DNA of 43,518 nt from Pseudomonadota bacterium (GCA_020354085.1 CP070641.1:1486384-1529901); one strand, 5' to 3'. Counted from the first letter of the stretch, positions 1 through 7,515 are shown. Made by a program: numbers and translations. Notes: generated by a model from the sequence alone, not told the origin.

Positions 1-89
1 CTGGGGAACTCGGCACAAGTGCCTACGAATTCCTCGTCTTCTTCCGACCACATTACTCGGTATGTATATTTGTCTATATCAAGAACCAT
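1..89 (-). CDS. hicB: HicB-like antitoxin, partial (C-terminus outside window)
   Basis: Only the first 29 codons are inside the window. They read MVLDIDKYTYRVMWSEED, then EEFVGTCAEFP, which is the start of the partial RNase-H-like fold of HicB antitoxins (pattern YxYRVxWSEEDxEFVGxCAEFP). The ATG at 89-87 overlaps the end of the hicA gene by 11 bases, the toxin-first coupled order normal for hicAB. HicB would neutralise HicA and usually also represses the operon through a C-terminal DNA-binding domain, which cannot be seen here. The family call rests on a short but characteristic N-terminus plus the partner gene. Confidence 0.75.
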   Translation of the reverse strand, partial: MVLDIDKYTYRVMWSEEDEEFVGTCAEFP

Positions 90-333
90 CGCCTACCTCT
101 AACTTCTCGATGGCAAGTAACACTTGCCTAACCTGGTATGGCTTAGCTTTTCCCTTTTGACCCTGGATGTTTACTCTCGGATCACCAGGCCAAGGCGTTT
201 TGAATATGCAATGACTTGTGCCTTGTTGCCGCGGTGGGCCAAAGTAGTGTTCACAGACTTTTTTGAGATCAGAGAATCGTATCCCCTTGGGATTGGATCT
301 CATATCCTTCAAGATCTTGGCTACGCCACTCAT
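79..333 (-). CDS. hicA: HicA-family mRNA interferase toxin
   Basis: This 84-residue protein has the double-stranded-RNA-binding-like fold expected of HicA toxins. The N-terminal KILKDMRSNPKGIRFSDLKKV helix region leads to GTSHCIF, which holds the conserved histidine (normally G-S-H) used in ribosome-independent mRNA cleavage, and then to the C-terminal helix KPYQVRQVLLAIEKL. Length is usual for the family. It is followed by, and overlaps, a HicB-like antitoxin. The start ATG has no Shine-Dalgarno sequence but lies about seven bases below a near-consensus -10 box, so the mRNA is probably leaderless. It directly follows an attC-like site, so the pair looks like an integron cassette with its own promoter, as is common for toxin-antitoxin cassettes in chromosomal integrons. 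Confidence 0.88.
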   Translation of the reverse strand: MSGVAKILKDMRSNPKGIRFSDLKKVCEHYFGPPRQQGTSHCIFKTPWPGDPRVNIQGQKGKAKPYQVRQVLLAIEKLEVGDGS

Positions 334-339
334 TTAGTA

Positions 340-367
340 ATAGTATCACTATTGATACTATAGTCAA
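340..367 (-). promoter_or_regulatory. hicAB promoter with overlapping palindromic operator
   Basis: On the minus strand TTGACT (367-362) and TACTAT (345-340) are separated by 16 bases, a good sigma-70 promoter. The -10 box ends six bases before the hicA ATG, so transcription should start at or beside the start codon. A perfect palindrome with 9-bp arms (340-348 and 353-361, 4-bp spacer) fills the spacer and the -10 box, exactly where a HicB repressor would block RNA polymerase. The boxes and palindrome are seen directly; binding by HicB is inference. Confidence 0.75.
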
Positions 368-380
368 GATCCTGAAATGC

Positions 381-455
381 ACATAACGCTGCGCATCAGC
401 GGCCAGACAATTCGCGTAGCGAACTGGATGGTCCGACTGCATGGGCTTGTTAGCT
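381..455 (-). other. attC-like integron recombination site
   Basis: Read on the minus strand, the 75-bp element begins AGCTAAC (455-449, R''-like) and ends GTTATGT (387-381, R'-like). Between them the arms fold on each other: the CAGTTCGC side pairs with GCGAATTG around a TACG apex, and the GCAG-T-CGG-A-CC side pairs with GGCCG-CTGATGC, leaving unpaired bases in one arm as attC bottom strands do. It sits 94 bases after the tannase stop codon and just before the hicA promoter, the position expected at a cassette junction. No integrase is visible in the window. Confidence 0.72.
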
Positions 456-548
456 GATCAAGCCTGCTAAGTGGATCATTCAGCTTTGGTCCAGCACATA
501 TTGCCATGCGCTGACAGGAGGCGCTCGGATTATTGCAACCTATGCCTG

Positions 549-2102
549 TTAGGGGGCAATACAACTGAAGCTCGACGCATCGCGTGTATCCCCTTTGCCG
601 TCATATCTGGCGACTTCAGGATAGGCGCAAACCGGTCTTGAGCCAGTGGGTTGCATTTTTTGATTAAGCCAATACGCAGTAACTTTGTCGGGCGCCTCGC
701 CAGACTGTACCCACTTGTCGATCTCGGTCAGATAATTCACAAATGATGGTCCAGGACCGCCAAAGCAATGCTCTACGCCGGGCATCATAAACAGACGGGT
801 ATCTTTAGCCGCAGACTTATCGTATGCCAGGACATTTTCATAATATCCCACCATCGCCAGTCCAGATTGGGCATTGTCCGACCAGCCCGAGTAAAGAATC
901 ATCTTACCACCACGCTTGCGGAATGCCGATAAATCCGGATTGGTGGCATTCAATATTTCCGCAGCTCGCTTCGAATCTTTTTGGAACGTATCATAGTCGT
1001 GATTTTCATACGTCCAGTCCGGATCATTGTAAACAAAGTACCTCATGATCCCATTGCCGAAGCCGTAAAAAGCACTCGGTGAAACCGGCGCCTGGAAATC
1101 GCCGGTTTCCACGCCACCCTGGAACTCATTCATGTCGTCCTGGTATTTCAGGCCACCGGTCAACCAGCGCGACCAACCACCAGCTGATGTTTCGCCTCCA
1201 AAGGGGAAACCGTAATACAACGATTTGCCTGCCGAGTCTTTGGGGCCATCATAGACAACCTTGACGGCCTTCAGCTGTTGCTTGCTGAGACATTTGTCGG
1301 TTTTTTCACCTTTGCATAACAAAGTCGTCACATCGAACTTGCATTGCCGGGGATCATTGAGGATGCCGTCTTCGATTCCATCCTGCGAATCGCACATGGC
1401 AAGATACGACGACTCAATCAGTTCCTGCTCCCTGGGTCCAACCACTGCCTCCTGCAGATTATTGGGATCCGGATACATGGCCTGGTTGATCTGGCTTGCC
1501 TGCACAGCAATGCGAGTCCAGTCAATGGCATAAGCACCCGCAACAACGCCGTCAAAATCGTCGGGGTAACGTAGCGCCGACACGATGGCCTGACCACCAC
1601 CGCGAGAACAGCCAGTAAAGTAACTGTGGACAATGTCGTTCTTATAGTAGGCCTTAATTAATGCCTTGGCCGTGACTGCTGTCTGATGCACCGCCCGGTG
1701 GCCAAAGTCGATCAGGCGTTTCGGATTATCCAGCGCCCAGCTGGCATCCAGGGGATGTGCCTGATGGCCGGTGTCGGTGCCGACCGTGGCGTAACCGGAT
1801 TGCAGAGAGCTAAACATCAGTGACGTATTCATTACCGAACCAACGAAACCACCTCCACCGCCCATGACGAACCTGCCGTTCCATTTTTTGGGCAGGAGTA
1901 ATTCGAAATGGGTTTCCGGTCCAATTACTCCGGCAACTTTGCAGTGTGGCGCTGGTGCGGCTTCCTGGGTTACCGCGCTAATAGCTACATCCGGTAACGG
2001 AGGAAATGATTCTGTCTTGCATTCTGGCTGAGCCTGAAGCGATGAATGAAACAGCACAAGCCCAAGTAGTGTTGTAGTAATCAGAAAAATTGGTTTCCGC
2101 AT
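549..2102 (-). CDS. Secreted tannase/feruloyl esterase family hydrolase
   Basis: This 517-residue protein belongs to the tannase/feruloyl esterase family, serine hydrolases that cut ester bonds of gallate or hydroxycinnamate esters. The chosen ATG gives a signal peptide (MRKPIFLITTTLLGLVL, cleavage near LQA-QPE) and is preceded by AAGGAG. The longer open frame would begin inside a palindrome. Visible motifs are GCSRGG (nucleophile Ser166), a GWSD acid (Asp409) and VEHCFGG (His445), so the catalytic triad looks intact. Several cysteines fit the disulfides usual in the family. Its base composition is lower in GC than the rest of the window. With a core-like site 27 bases upstream and an attC downstream, it looks like the gene of a large integron cassette. 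Its substrate cannot be told. Confidence 0.85.
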   Translation of the reverse strand: MRKPIFLITTTLLGLVLFHSSLQAQPECKTESFPPLPDVAISAVTQEAAPAPHCKVAGVIGPETHFELLLPKKWNGRFVMGGGGGFVGSVMNTSLMFSSLQSGYATVGTDTGHQAHPLDASWALDNPKRLIDFGHRAVHQTAVTAKALIKAYYKNDIVHSYFTGCSRGGGQAIVSALRYPDDFDGVVAGAYAIDWTRIAVQASQINQAMYPDPNNLQEAVVGPREQELIESSYLAMCDSQDGIEDGILNDPRQCKFDVTTLLCKGEKTDKCLSKQQLKAVKVVYDGPKDSAGKSLYYGFPFGGETSAGGWSRWLTGGLKYQDDMNEFQGGVETGDFQAPVSPSAFYGFGNGIMRYFVYNDPDWTYENHDYDTFQKDSKRAAEILNATNPDLSAFRKRGGKMILYSGWSDNAQSGLAMVGYYENVLAYDKSAAKDTRLFMMPGVEHCFGGPGPSFVNYLTEIDKWVQSGEAPDKVTAYWLNQKMQPTGSRPVCAYPEVARYDGKGDTRDASSFSCIAP

Positions 2103-2128
2103 CTCTTGATTGTCTCCTTGATTGGGGC

Positions 2129-2135
2129 AGCTAAC
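2129..2135 (-). other. Possible cassette core site upstream of the esterase gene
   Basis: On the minus strand the seven bases read GTTAGCT, close to the integron R' core (GTTRRRY) and the exact complement of the R'' box AGCTAAC of the attC at 381-455. It lies 27 bases before the esterase start codon, where a cassette would begin. A full second attC could not be recognised around it, so this is a weak site supported by position. Confidence 0.35.
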
Positions 2136-2150
2136 TATTAATTGGACGGC

Positions 2151-2217
2151 ATGGAAACCGGTAGTAACCGTTGCCATTAATAGCAACTGGATTCCAGTAG
2201 TGGCATCCGGTTTCCAT
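2151..2217. repeat. Nested palindrome at the edge of the accessory block
   Basis: Perfect 11-bp inverted arms ATGGAAACCGG (2151-2161) and CCGGTTTCCAT (2207-2217) enclose further pairing: TGCCA (2172-2176) with TGGCA (2201-2205), and a terminal hairpin ACTGG-ATT-CCAGT (2186-2198). The whole can extrude as a long bulged stem. It lies between the low-GC esterase gene and the GC-rich orphan gene, so it may be a recombination end, but no known family was recognised. Confidence 0.6.
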
Positions 2218-2227
2218 ATCTAGCAAC

Positions 2228-2590
2228 CTAGCGCTTGGCGATGCGATGCTCAAGCTGGAGCGCGCGGACCTTGTCGAGGGGCAGGCGCCAAAGCTTCTCG
2301 TTGGCCGACCACTGGCCACCGGCGGCACGGACTTTCTCCCGCAGGGCGCGTTCACGATAGAAGATGCGCACGCCAACGCGACGTGGACCACGCTCCACGG
2401 GGATCGCGGGCACAATAGGCGGAGGCGGCTGCCGCCAAGACATTTCCTCGATGATCAACTCGACCGTCTTGTAGCGCTTGGCAGTCTCGGAGTCGTAGCG
2501 ATATCGCACACAGACAAGCTGCCTTCCATATCGCTCGACAAGTCGCTGCGTCCCCTTCTGCCCCGGGCGGCGAACGGCTAACACATTCAT
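2228..2590 (-). CDS. Conserved hypothetical protein, 120 residues
   Basis: The function is not known. The protein is basic and begins MNVLAVRRPGQKGTQRLVER, then YGRQLVCVRYRYDSETAKRY and a glutamate-containing VELIIEE segment. After a proline-rich linker (about residues 53-65) comes a C-terminal module with VRIFYRERALREKVRAAG, a GGQW turn and KLWRLPLDKV, resembling short modules of plasmid- and element-borne proteins of unknown role. Base composition matches the chromosome rather than the neighbouring cassettes. It runs opposite to the metallopeptidase gene, with which it shares a 143-base upstream region. I recall similar small proteins from accessory regions of proteobacteria, but that is memory, not a search. 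Confidence 0.65.
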   Translation of the reverse strand: MNVLAVRRPGQKGTQRLVERYGRQLVCVRYRYDSETAKRYKTVELIIEEMSWRQPPPPIVPAIPVERGPRRVGVRIFYRERALREKVRAAGGQWSANEKLWRLPLDKVRALQLEHRIAKR

Positions 2591-2733
2591 GGCGCTCCCT
2601 CGCTCTTTGATGTTCCCTGAGAGCAGCTTACGCCCGCGCTCTCGCCTTGAGCAACATGCGCGCGTAGTAGCGCCTTGTCGCCCCTCTCCAATGCCCGTAA
2701 ATTTGACGAAACAGCGATTGGCCCGGAGGCCCG

Positions 2734-3816
2734 ATGCGCAGTTTCCAATGCACGTGCGGCAACACCGTGTACTTCGAGAACTCGCAGTGCGTGGTCTGCC
2801 AGCGCGCGCTGGGTTTTCTGCCGGGACGCCAAGTGATGAGCGCCATCGAGCCCAATGCCGACGGCACGCACCGTGCCTTGGCTGACGGCATGAACTACCG
2901 CCAGTGCCAGCACTACGCGAAAGAAAACGTATGCAACTGGATGGTCGCGCCCGATGACCCGAACGCGTACTGCCAGGCCTGCCGGCTCAACCAGATGATT
3001 CCGAATCTGTCCGAACCGCGTAACCGCGTGCTGTGGATGCGCATCGAGCGCGCCAAGCGGCGCTTGCTCTACACGCTCTACTCGCTCGGCCTGCCCGTGA
3101 TCGGGCGCGATGCCGATCCGGTTAACGGGCTCGCGTTCGAGTTTCTGGCCGACATGACAGACGGCTCGGAATTCACCGATATCTCCGGCGCGCAGCGCGT
3201 ACTCACCGGCCATCGCGGCGGGCTGATCACCATTAATATAGAAGAGGCCGACCCGAGTTCGCGCGAAAGCGTGCGCGAGCAGATGGGCGAGCAGTACCGC
3301 ACCCTGCTCGGCCATTTCCGGCACGAGGTGGCGCACCTGTACTGGGATCGCCTCGTGCGGGGCGCGCACTGGCACGAGCCGTTTCGCGAGCTGTTCGGCG
3401 ACGAACGCACCGATTACGACGTGGCGTTGAGCGCCTACTACGCGCAAGGCGCGCGCGCCGATTGGCAAGAGTCGTTCGTGAGTGCGTATGCCACCGCGCA
3501 TCCATGGGAGGATTGGGCGGAGACGTGGGCGCATTACCTTCACATGGTCGACACCCTCGACACCGCGCACGATTTCGGCTTCGCGCTGCAAGGCGCGGCG
3601 GTGCGCGCCCCGGAGGCAGCGTTCGCGCACGCCGCGGCGCAGACAACGCGCGTGGGGTTCGATGAATTACTTGCCGATTGGGTGCGGTTGACGCTCGCAC
3701 TCAACGCGCTCAACCGTTCGATGGGGCTGCGCGATGCCTACCCCTTTGCGCACTCCCCGCACACGGTGGAGAAGCTACGCTTCGTGCACCGCGTGATCAT
3801 GGGCGTAGCGGCCTAG
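2734..3816 (+). CDS. Zinc-ribbon putative zinc metallopeptidase
   Basis: The 360-residue protein starts with a zinc ribbon (Cys6, Cys8, Cys19, Cys22) and has a second cysteine group (Cys58, Cys67, Cys80, Cys83). A peptidase domain follows with the zincin motif HEVAH (His197, Glu198, His201) and a downstream EDWAETWAHYLHM segment likely to give the third ligand. This matches the putative zinc-binding metallo-peptidase family that travels with ATP-grasp/alpha-E/transglutaminase genes. The ATG follows GGAGG by four bases. The gene converges with the Anbu gene only four bases beyond its stop. Substrate is unknown; the context suggests cleavage of a modified peptide or protein. Confidence 0.8.
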   Translation: MRSFQCTCGNTVYFENSQCVVCQRALGFLPGRQVMSAIEPNADGTHRALADGMNYRQCQHYAKENVCNWMVAPDDPNAYCQACRLNQMIPNLSEPRNRVLWMRIERAKRRLLYTLYSLGLPVIGRDADPVNGLAFEFLADMTDGSEFTDISGAQRVLTGHRGGLITINIEEADPSSRESVREQMGEQYRTLLGHFRHEVAHLYWDRLVRGAHWHEPFRELFGDERTDYDVALSAYYAQGARADWQESFVSAYATAHPWEDWAETWAHYLHMVDTLDTAHDFGFALQGAAVRAPEAAFAHAAAQTTRVGFDELLADWVRLTLALNALNRSMGLRDAYPFAHSPHTVEKLRFVHRVIMGVAA

Positions 3817-3820
3817 GCTG

Positions 3821-4555
3821 CTATTTTTCCCAGTCGAAGCGCGGCAGTCTATCGAAGGCCCGCCGCAGGCCCTCGTTCCAGCGCTTCTGCATCTCGCGAA
3901 ACATTGGCGTTTCGTAATCGAGCGTGACGTTGCGACGTAGCTCGAGCTCGTCACGCTGATAGATCGCCACTTCCACCGGCGGGCCGACCGAGATGTTTGC
4001 GCGCATGGTGGAGTCGATCGACACCAGGGCGCAGCGCGCGGCGTCTTCGAGCGAGGTGTTGGGGCGAATGATGCGATCGAGAATCGGCTTGCCGTACTTG
4101 GTCTCGCCGACTTGCAGGTACGGCTTGTCGTTCGAGGCCGAGATGTAATTGCCCTGCGGGTAGATCATATAGATATTCGGGTCTCGCCCGTGGATCTGTC
4201 CGCCCAGGATAAAGCTCGCCTCGGGGCTGATCTTGTCCTCCTTGAGCGGCTCGCGGTACTCGGCCTGCACCCGCTGGCTGATTTGCCCGATGTAGTGCGC
4301 GGCATCGAATAGGTAGTGAAAGGTATTCAAACTCTCCGGCGCCGAGGGGTCTTCGAGATCGCGCTGGATGGCGTTGAGCACCGCCTGCGTGGTGGCGAGG
4401 TTGCCGGAGGCAAGCAGCACAATCAGTCGCTCGCCGGACACGCCGAAGACGTGCATCTTGCGGTACGTGGAGATGTAGTCGACACCTGCGTTGGTGCGCG
4501 AATCGGCGGCGAACACCAAACCGGCGTCGACCTTGATGGCCAGGCAATACGTCAT
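3821..4555 (-). CDS. Anbu-type proteasome-like peptidase
   Basis: From the ATG at 4555 the 244-residue protein begins MTYCLAIKVDAGLVFAADSR, then TNAGVDYISTYRKMHVF, the hallmark N-terminus of Anbu (ancestral beta-subunit, or bacterial proteasome homologue). Thr2 would become the N-terminal nucleophile after methionine removal, with Asp17 and the lysine of YRKM as conserved partners. The longer open frame upstream (39 extra residues) would bury the threonine and was rejected. Anbu genes are typically found beside ATP-grasp, alpha-E and transglutaminase genes, as here. The gene diverges from the ATP-grasp gene across 115 bases, so both could be controlled from one region. Whether the assembled ring is an active protease is still debated for the family. 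Confidence 0.88.
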   Translation of the reverse strand: MTYCLAIKVDAGLVFAADSRTNAGVDYISTYRKMHVFGVSGERLIVLLASGNLATTQAVLNAIQRDLEDPSAPESLNTFHYLFDAAHYIGQISQRVQAEYREPLKEDKISPEASFILGGQIHGRDPNIYMIYPQGNYISASNDKPYLQVGETKYGKPILDRIIRPNTSLEDAARCALVSIDSTMRANISVGPPVEVAIYQRDELELRRNVTLDYETPMFREMQKRWNEGLRRAFDRLPRFDWEK

Positions 4556-4670
4556 GCGCTCAATGATAGTCGCTTTTTGGGCGCGGCACTCTAGCACAAA
4601 CGCTCGGTGTTTTTGCCTTGCGCACGGATTGCTGGTATTACTGGACAGGCAAGAGCAACGACAACAACAC

Positions 4671-6125
4671 ATGGCAATTCGCTGGGGAAGCTACAAGGTC
4701 AAAGGCTACTATGACGAGCTGATTCGCGCGGCCGGCAAGCCGCGCCCGGCGGCCGCGCATGTGTGCGACTATCTGCGCACGCTCACAGACCGCGAAATCG
4801 ACGAGCGCCGCCAGGCGGCCGACGTCGCCATGCGCGTGATGGGCGTGACCTTCACCGTCTATTCCGAGGAAGGCGGCTCGATCGACCGCGCCTGGCCATT
4901 CGACATCATTCCGCGCGTCATCCCGGGCGAGGAGTGGCAGCGGGTCGAGGCCGGACTCAGGCAGCGGGTCAAGGCGCTCAACCTTTTCATCGATGATCTG
5001 TATCACGAGCAGAAGATCGTCAAGGACGGTGTCTTCCCGCGCGAGATCCTGGCCAGCTCCAAGAACTACCGCCCGCAGTGCGAGGGCGTGAGCCCACCGC
5101 GCGGGGTTTGGGCGCACATCTGCGGCTCGGACCTGATACGCGACAAGGACGGCACCATCTACGTGCTGGAGGACAACTTGCGCGTGCCGTCGGGCGTGTC
5201 CTACATGCTCGAGAACCGACTGGTGATGAAGCGCGTGTTCCCCGAGTTGTTCGAAGAACACAGCATCCGCCCGGTCGACGACTACCCTTCCCAGCTCTAC
5301 GACATGCTCTGCTCGGTGGCGCCACGCAGCGTGGCGCGGCCGGAGGTTGTGGTGCTGACTCCCGGCATTTACAACTCGGCCTACTTCGAGCACGCGTATC
5401 TTGCGCAGCAAATGGGCGCGGAGCTGGTCGAGGGCCGCGACCTCGTGGTCGAGAGCGACGATTGCGTGTACATGCGTACGGTCGAGGGGCTCACGCGCGT
5501 CGATGTCATTTATCGCCGCATCGATGACTTGTTCCTCGACCCCGAGGCGTTCAACCCCGACTCGCAGCTTGGCGTGCGGGGGCTGATGCGCGCCTGGAAG
5601 GCCGGCAAGGTCACGCTGGCCAACGCGCCCGGCGCCGGCGTGGCTGACGACAAGGTGGTGTACGCCTACGTACCGAAGGCAATCAAGTATTACCTGGGTG
5701 AAGAACCGCTGCTGCAGAACGTTCCGACCTATCTGTGCACCGACGCCAAGGAGCGCGAGCATGTCCTCGCCAATTTGGACAAGCTGGTGGTGAAACCGGC
5801 CAACGAGTCTGGCGGCTACGGCATGCTGATCGGGCCGCACGCAAGCGCCAAGGAGCGCGAGGAATTCGCCAGACTCATCCGCAAAGACCCGCGCAACTAC
5901 ATCGCGCAGCCGCTGGTGACGCTGTCGACCACGCCCACCTTGGTCGAGACGCACGTTGAGCCGCGCCACGTCGATCTGCGTCCGTTCATCCTCTCGGGCG
6001 AGTCGACTTACGTGACGACCGGGGGTCTGACGCGCGTCGCGTTGCGCAAGGGCTCGACGGTGGTCAACTCCTCGCAGGGCGGCGGCAGCAAGGATACCTG
6101 GATCGTGGACGAGGGGAGCCCTTGA
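4671..6125 (+). CDS. Circularly permuted ATP-grasp family protein
   Basis: The 484-residue protein matches the circularly permuted ATP-grasp type 2 family (DUF404/DUF407), predicted amide-bond-forming ligases. Recognisable blocks are IDDLYHEQKIVKDGVFP near residue 110, GSDLIRDKDGTIYVLEDNLR near 160, and, in the C-terminal half, LDKLVVKPANESGGYGMLIG, which supplies the nucleotide-binding lysine and glycine-rich loop, then RHVDLRPFIL and GGLTRVAL. The ATG at 4671 starts MAIRWGSYKVKGYYDEL; the in-frame upstream extension overlaps the divergent gene and looks spurious. The stop overlaps the alpha-E start by one base (TGATG), so the two are coupled. Family work predicts a peptide tagging or synthesis role; the substrate is unknown. 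Confidence 0.9.
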   Translation: MAIRWGSYKVKGYYDELIRAAGKPRPAAAHVCDYLRTLTDREIDERRQAADVAMRVMGVTFTVYSEEGGSIDRAWPFDIIPRVIPGEEWQRVEAGLRQRVKALNLFIDDLYHEQKIVKDGVFPREILASSKNYRPQCEGVSPPRGVWAHICGSDLIRDKDGTIYVLEDNLRVPSGVSYMLENRLVMKRVFPELFEEHSIRPVDDYPSQLYDMLCSVAPRSVARPEVVVLTPGIYNSAYFEHAYLAQQMGAELVEGRDLVVESDDCVYMRTVEGLTRVDVIYRRIDDLFLDPEAFNPDSQLGVRGLMRAWKAGKVTLANAPGAGVADDKVVYAYVPKAIKYYLGEEPLLQNVPTYLCTDAKEREHVLANLDKLVVKPANESGGYGMLIGPHASAKEREEFARLIRKDPRNYIAQPLVTLSTTPTLVETHVEPRHVDLRPFILSGESTYVTTGGLTRVALRKGSTVVNSSQGGGSKDTWIVDEGSP

Positions 6126-7090
6126 TGCTGTCGCGGGTCGCGGAGAACCTCTACTGGGCGGCGCGTTACCTGGAGCGCTCCGAGAACACGGCGCGCATGA
6201 TCAACGTCAACGCCAACCTGTTGCTCGATTTGCCGCGCAACGTGCGGCCCGGGTGGGCGCCGTTGGTCGATATTTCCGGCAATCACGAGCTGTTTCGCCA
6301 GCAATACACCGACTCCGACGAACGCTCGGTGCTCAAGTTCATGGTGGGCGATACCGCCAACCCCAGCTCGATTCTGACCTCGCTAGCGCGCACCCGCGAG
6401 AACGCGCGCACTGTGCGTGACTATATTCCGCGCGAGGCCTGGGAGCAGATCAACGAGCTGCACTTCTTCGCCAAGAGCAATCTCACCAGCGTGCTCGGGC
6501 AGAAGCGCCGCTATGAATATCTGCGCGGGATTATCCTGGGCGTGCAACAGATCACGGGGCTGCTGGCCGGCACCATGTCACAGGACGAGGGTTACCAGTT
6601 TCTGCGCATGGGCCGCAATCTGGAGCGCGCCGACATGACCGCGCGCATCATCGACGTGCGCTCGGCCAATCTGCTGCCCGACAGCAGCCCGGAGCTCACG
6701 CCTTTCCAGAACATCCAATGGATGAGCGTGCTCAAATCGCTTTCGGGTTATCAGATGTACCGGCGCAGCGTGCAGACGCGCATCGCGCGGCCGGAGGTGC
6801 TGCGATTTCTGTTCAAGGAGCGGCTGTTCCCGCGCGCCTTCTATCACTGCGTGGCCGAGGTCGGCAGCTGCATGCGCTCGCTCCCTCGCCACGAAGCGGC
6901 GCTGGCGCACGTCGAACGCCTGCAAAACATCGTAATCGAGTCCGAGCCGGAGAACATGAAGCAAGCGAGCCTGCACGAGTTCATCGACGTGCTGGAGCTG
7001 GGGCTCATCGACATCAACGCCGCGATCAGTCAGACGTACTTCCTCGCCGCCGAGGCCGCGCCACCGGAGCAAAAGGCGCAACAGGCTTAG
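6125..7090 (+). CDS. Alpha-E domain protein (DUF403)
   Basis: This 321-residue, almost wholly helical protein begins MLSRVAENLYWAARYLERSE, then NTARMINVNANLLLDLP, the signature of the alpha-E family. Repeated helical segments such as LRMGRNLERADMTARIIDVR near residue 165 are conserved. Alpha-E proteins occur almost only with ATP-grasp, transglutaminase-like and Anbu genes, sometimes fused to the ATP-grasp, and are predicted partners in the same peptide-modification pathway; no activity is established. Its start codon overlaps the ATP-grasp stop. The transglutaminase gene that usually follows is absent: an unrelated SnoaL-like gene lies on the other strand 12 bases later. Confidence 0.9.
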   Translation: MLSRVAENLYWAARYLERSENTARMINVNANLLLDLPRNVRPGWAPLVDISGNHELFRQQYTDSDERSVLKFMVGDTANPSSILTSLARTRENARTVRDYIPREAWEQINELHFFAKSNLTSVLGQKRRYEYLRGIILGVQQITGLLAGTMSQDEGYQFLRMGRNLERADMTARIIDVRSANLLPDSSPELTPFQNIQWMSVLKSLSGYQMYRRSVQTRIARPEVLRFLFKERLFPRAFYHCVAEVGSCMRSLPRHEAALAHVERLQNIVIESEPENMKQASLHEFIDVLELGLIDINAAISQTYFLAAEAAPPEQKAQQA

Positions 7091-7101
7091 TGCGCGCGGC
7101 G

Positions 7102-7434
7102 TTACGTCAACGACGCCGAGTCGAACACTATTACGATATCGTGAATCGCGCTGTCTCGCGTCTTGAACAGTTGCGCGATGACAAGTGGTGCGCCGGGTTT
7201 CCGGTACTCCCAAAAAACCGCCACGGCGTCATCGTCCTCCACCGCACTCATGACACGATACGCGCACGTCACGGGCGGATCGTCCTGCAGGCTTTCGAGG
7301 TAGGCCGCCCGTGAGTCAAATTGACGCAGCGGCCCCGCAAATCGCAGGTCGGGCGCCAATAATGTCGCGAGGCGCTTGATGTCGCCTGCGCAAAACGCGT
7401 CGATATACGCCTCGGCCAGCGCGCGTGGTTTCAT
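7102..7434 (-). CDS. SnoaL-like (NTF2-fold) protein
   Basis: This 110-residue protein has the typical SnoaL/NTF2 layout: N-terminal helix ALAEAYIDAFCAGDIKRLATLL, then APDLRFAGPL, a sheet rich in alternating hydrophobics (AYRVMSAVEDDDAVAVFWEY) and a final strand IHDIVIVFDSASL. Such small cone-shaped folds serve as isomerases, hydrolases or ligand-binding proteins; no specific function can be given. It is read toward the alpha-E gene and may be the promoter-distal gene of the minus-strand ABC cluster or independent. Confidence 0.75.
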   Translation of the reverse strand: MKPRALAEAYIDAFCAGDIKRLATLLAPDLRFAGPLRQFDSRAAYLESLQDDPPVTCAYRVMSAVEDDDAVAVFWEYRKPGAPLVIAQLFKTRDSAIHDIVIVFDSASLT

Positions 7435-7515
7435 GGCGGCGGTTCGGACGTTACCGCATCACGCGTGACCGTCTGCGCACGGCTTGTGCTTCGCGAACCG
7501 GCGCGCAATGTCTTG

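Noticed and set aside
455..555. A second attC starting at the esterase stop (CCCTAAC on the minus strand)
   Set aside because: The R''-like box is present, but no matching R' box or foldable partner arm was found before the attC at 381-455.
364..564. Open frame of 66 codons on the minus strand
   Set aside because: It runs through the attC-like site and the hicA promoter and has no family features.
2103..2186. 28-codon N-terminal extension of the esterase
   Set aside because: It lies in the palindrome and would bury the signal peptide; the ATG at 2102 has a ribosome-binding site.
2587..3630. 347-codon minus-strand frame opposite the metallopeptidase
   Set aside because: It is a shadow of the GC-rich metallopeptidase gene, with Arg/Ala/Val-rich composition and no motif.
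4638..5969. 443-codon minus-strand frame opposite the ATP-grasp gene
   Set aside because: It is a shadow frame of a well-recognised gene in high-GC DNA.
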